Below are positions 6,469-6,853 of a stretch of 6,853 nt of DNA, in pieces. The position numbers were made by a program, and so were the translations under genes. Position 1 is the stretch's first letter. Each line of letters begins with the position of its first letter. This DNA comes from Rhodospirillales bacterium (GTDB lineage: Bacteria; Pseudomonadota; Alphaproteobacteria; Acetobacterales; Acetobacteraceae): positions 1-6,853 of the forward strand of contig JANXXW010000276.1 of the NCBI GenBank assembly GCA_025350425.1. The letters run 5' to 3'. The notes below the pieces were generated by a model that saw only the letters and a program-made list of their open reading frames with translations, was not told where the DNA came from and ran no database searches.

Positions 6469-6713
6469 TAGGAATTCTCCTGACGCGTTGGGGTGGGAGA
6501 TAAGGATGACGTCGGCAGCTCGGCAAAGCCGACCGATGGTTCGGGGCCGATCTGGCTGTTGATCCGTCCAAGCACGGAGTACTCATGCCGCACGATACGG
6601 CGCGTCAGCTTGAGAGCCGAATAGCAGTCATCGTTCGCCGCTGCTGCGATCGCCCGATCGAGGATTTCGCGTGCCAGCAATGAGGTGGTGGCCGCCTTGA
6701 AGTTCTCCGACAG
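6468..6713 (-). pseudogene. flbT: flbT remnant (C-terminal 81 codons)
   Basis: FlbT is a post-transcriptional regulator that acts on flagellin mRNA and normally sits just upstream of flaF. The frame here encodes 81 residues. The LAREILDRAIAAA stretch followed by NDDCYSALKLTRRIVRHEYS (residues 27-46, counted from 6713) matches the FlbT C-terminal segment, where a helical pair of the kind A-L-K-x-x-R-x-L-x-x-x-E occurs. FlbT proteins are usually about 130-150 residues, so roughly the first half is absent. Reading upstream, the frame meets TAG at 6716-6714 and then transposase sequence, pointing to truncation by insertion. The only possible start inside is TTG at 6680, without a Shine-Dalgarno; a 70-residue product from it would lack the N-terminal domain. 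The last 25 or so residues are low-complexity Ser/Pro/Thr. A one-base stop-start overlap with flaF is preserved. Confidence 0.75.
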
Positions 6714-6853
6714 CTAATACCAGGACTCACGTGATCTGACCTCTTGCCCAATCGCGTAGCCCGATGGACATGACGCGCCAGGGCTGGTCGGCCAAGCGGT
6801 TCCACGCGTCGCAGCAGTGATCGACGATGGCGTCGTAGGACGCGAACACCCGG
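6714..6853 (-). mobile_element. IS630-family insertion sequence, one end (element continues beyond the window)
   Basis: Identified from the transposase C-terminus encoded here. The outer boundary is placed where flbT homology stops (about 6711-6719). Two TA dinucleotides, the usual IS630/Tc1-mariner target, lie there at 6715-6716 and 6718-6719. The terminal bases outside the transposase stop include a CCAGGACTCACG stretch (6720-6731) with the perfect 8-bp palindrome TCACGTGA (6727-6734), plausibly part of the terminal inverted repeat. The opposite end is not in the window, so neither the repeat nor the target duplication can be confirmed. Confidence 0.65.
6727..6853 (-). CDS. IS630-family transposase, C-terminal 41 residues (cut by window edge)
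   Basis: DDE transposase that moves the element by cut-and-paste at TA targets. Only the last 41 codons are visible, with the frame open to the window edge. The residues RVFASYDAIVDHCCDAWNRL (1-20 of the visible part) and then QPWRVMSIGLRDWARGQI (23-40) match the typical IS630 ending, in which a F-x-x-Y-D-x-I-x-x-x-C-x-x-A-W-x-x-L helix is followed by Q-P-x-x-x-x-S-I-G-x-R-D-W-A. The stop at 6727-6729 sits only about 10 bp from the probable element end, as is common in the family. Catalytic residues lie further upstream and cannot be assessed. The frame shows no disruption in the visible part. Confidence 0.8.
   Translation of the reverse strand, partial: RVFASYDAIVDHCCDAWNRLADQPWRVMSIGLRDWARGQIT

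Noticed and set aside
6605..6805. 66-residue minus-strand frame crossing the IS/flbT junction
   Set aside because: It is out of frame with both the transposase and flbT remnants and carries no similarity to either; a chance frame, not a fusion gene.
1..6853. CRISPR array, tRNA/rRNA genes, riboswitch, replication origin
   Set aside because: No regularly spaced long repeats, no cloverleaf or rRNA-like stretches, and almost all of the window is protein coding with gaps of 81 bp or less.

Overview
The window looks like GC-rich alphaproteobacterial chromosome. The clues are a FlbT/FlaF flagellar regulatory pair, a DUF2842 protein, a TPR-fused methyltransferase of the COG4976 type, and a UgpB-type binding protein with a twin-arginine-like leader. 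Rhodospirillales/Acetobacteraceae is my best guess at the order, from the general look of the proteins only; no rRNA or other marker gene is present.

Layout. At the left edge (1-1059, minus strand) lie the N-terminal 256 residues of a glycerol-3-phosphate ABC transporter binding protein (ugpB, cut by the window edge) and, upstream of it, a 70-residue two-helix membrane protein (DUF2842). An 81-bp divergent intergenic region separates these from apt (1141-1656, plus strand), a complete adenine phosphoribosyltransferase. The apt gene runs tail-to-tail into, and overlaps by 13 bp, a long minus-strand flagellar block. In transcription order, right to left, that block is: the C-terminal remnant of flbT (6713-6468), flaF (6468-6118), a DUF1217 protein (6112-5282), a TPR-methyltransferase (5250-3781) and a TPR-GT41 glycosyltransferase of the SPINDLY/O-GlcNAc-transferase type (3776-1644). 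Gaps are -1, 5, 31 and 4 bp, so this reads as one operon. At the right edge (6727-6853) is the C-terminus of an IS630-family transposase.

How the genes may work together. FlbT and FlaF are the post-transcriptional regulator and the helper for flagellin synthesis and secretion. The two TPR enzymes directly behind them are good candidates for a flagellin modification pair: one adds sugar (compare Caulobacter FlmG, a TPR-GT41-like flagellin glycosyltransferase), the other methylates the glycan or protein. That substrate is inferred from gene order, not shown by the sequence. The most notable event is damage to flbT: only its C-terminal 81 codons remain, its frame meets a stop at 6714-6716, and transposase sequence begins 14 bp further on. 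The insertion has probably removed flbT's N-terminus and separated the operon from its native promoter, while every downstream gene is intact. No tRNA, rRNA, CRISPR array or convincing intrinsic terminator was seen.
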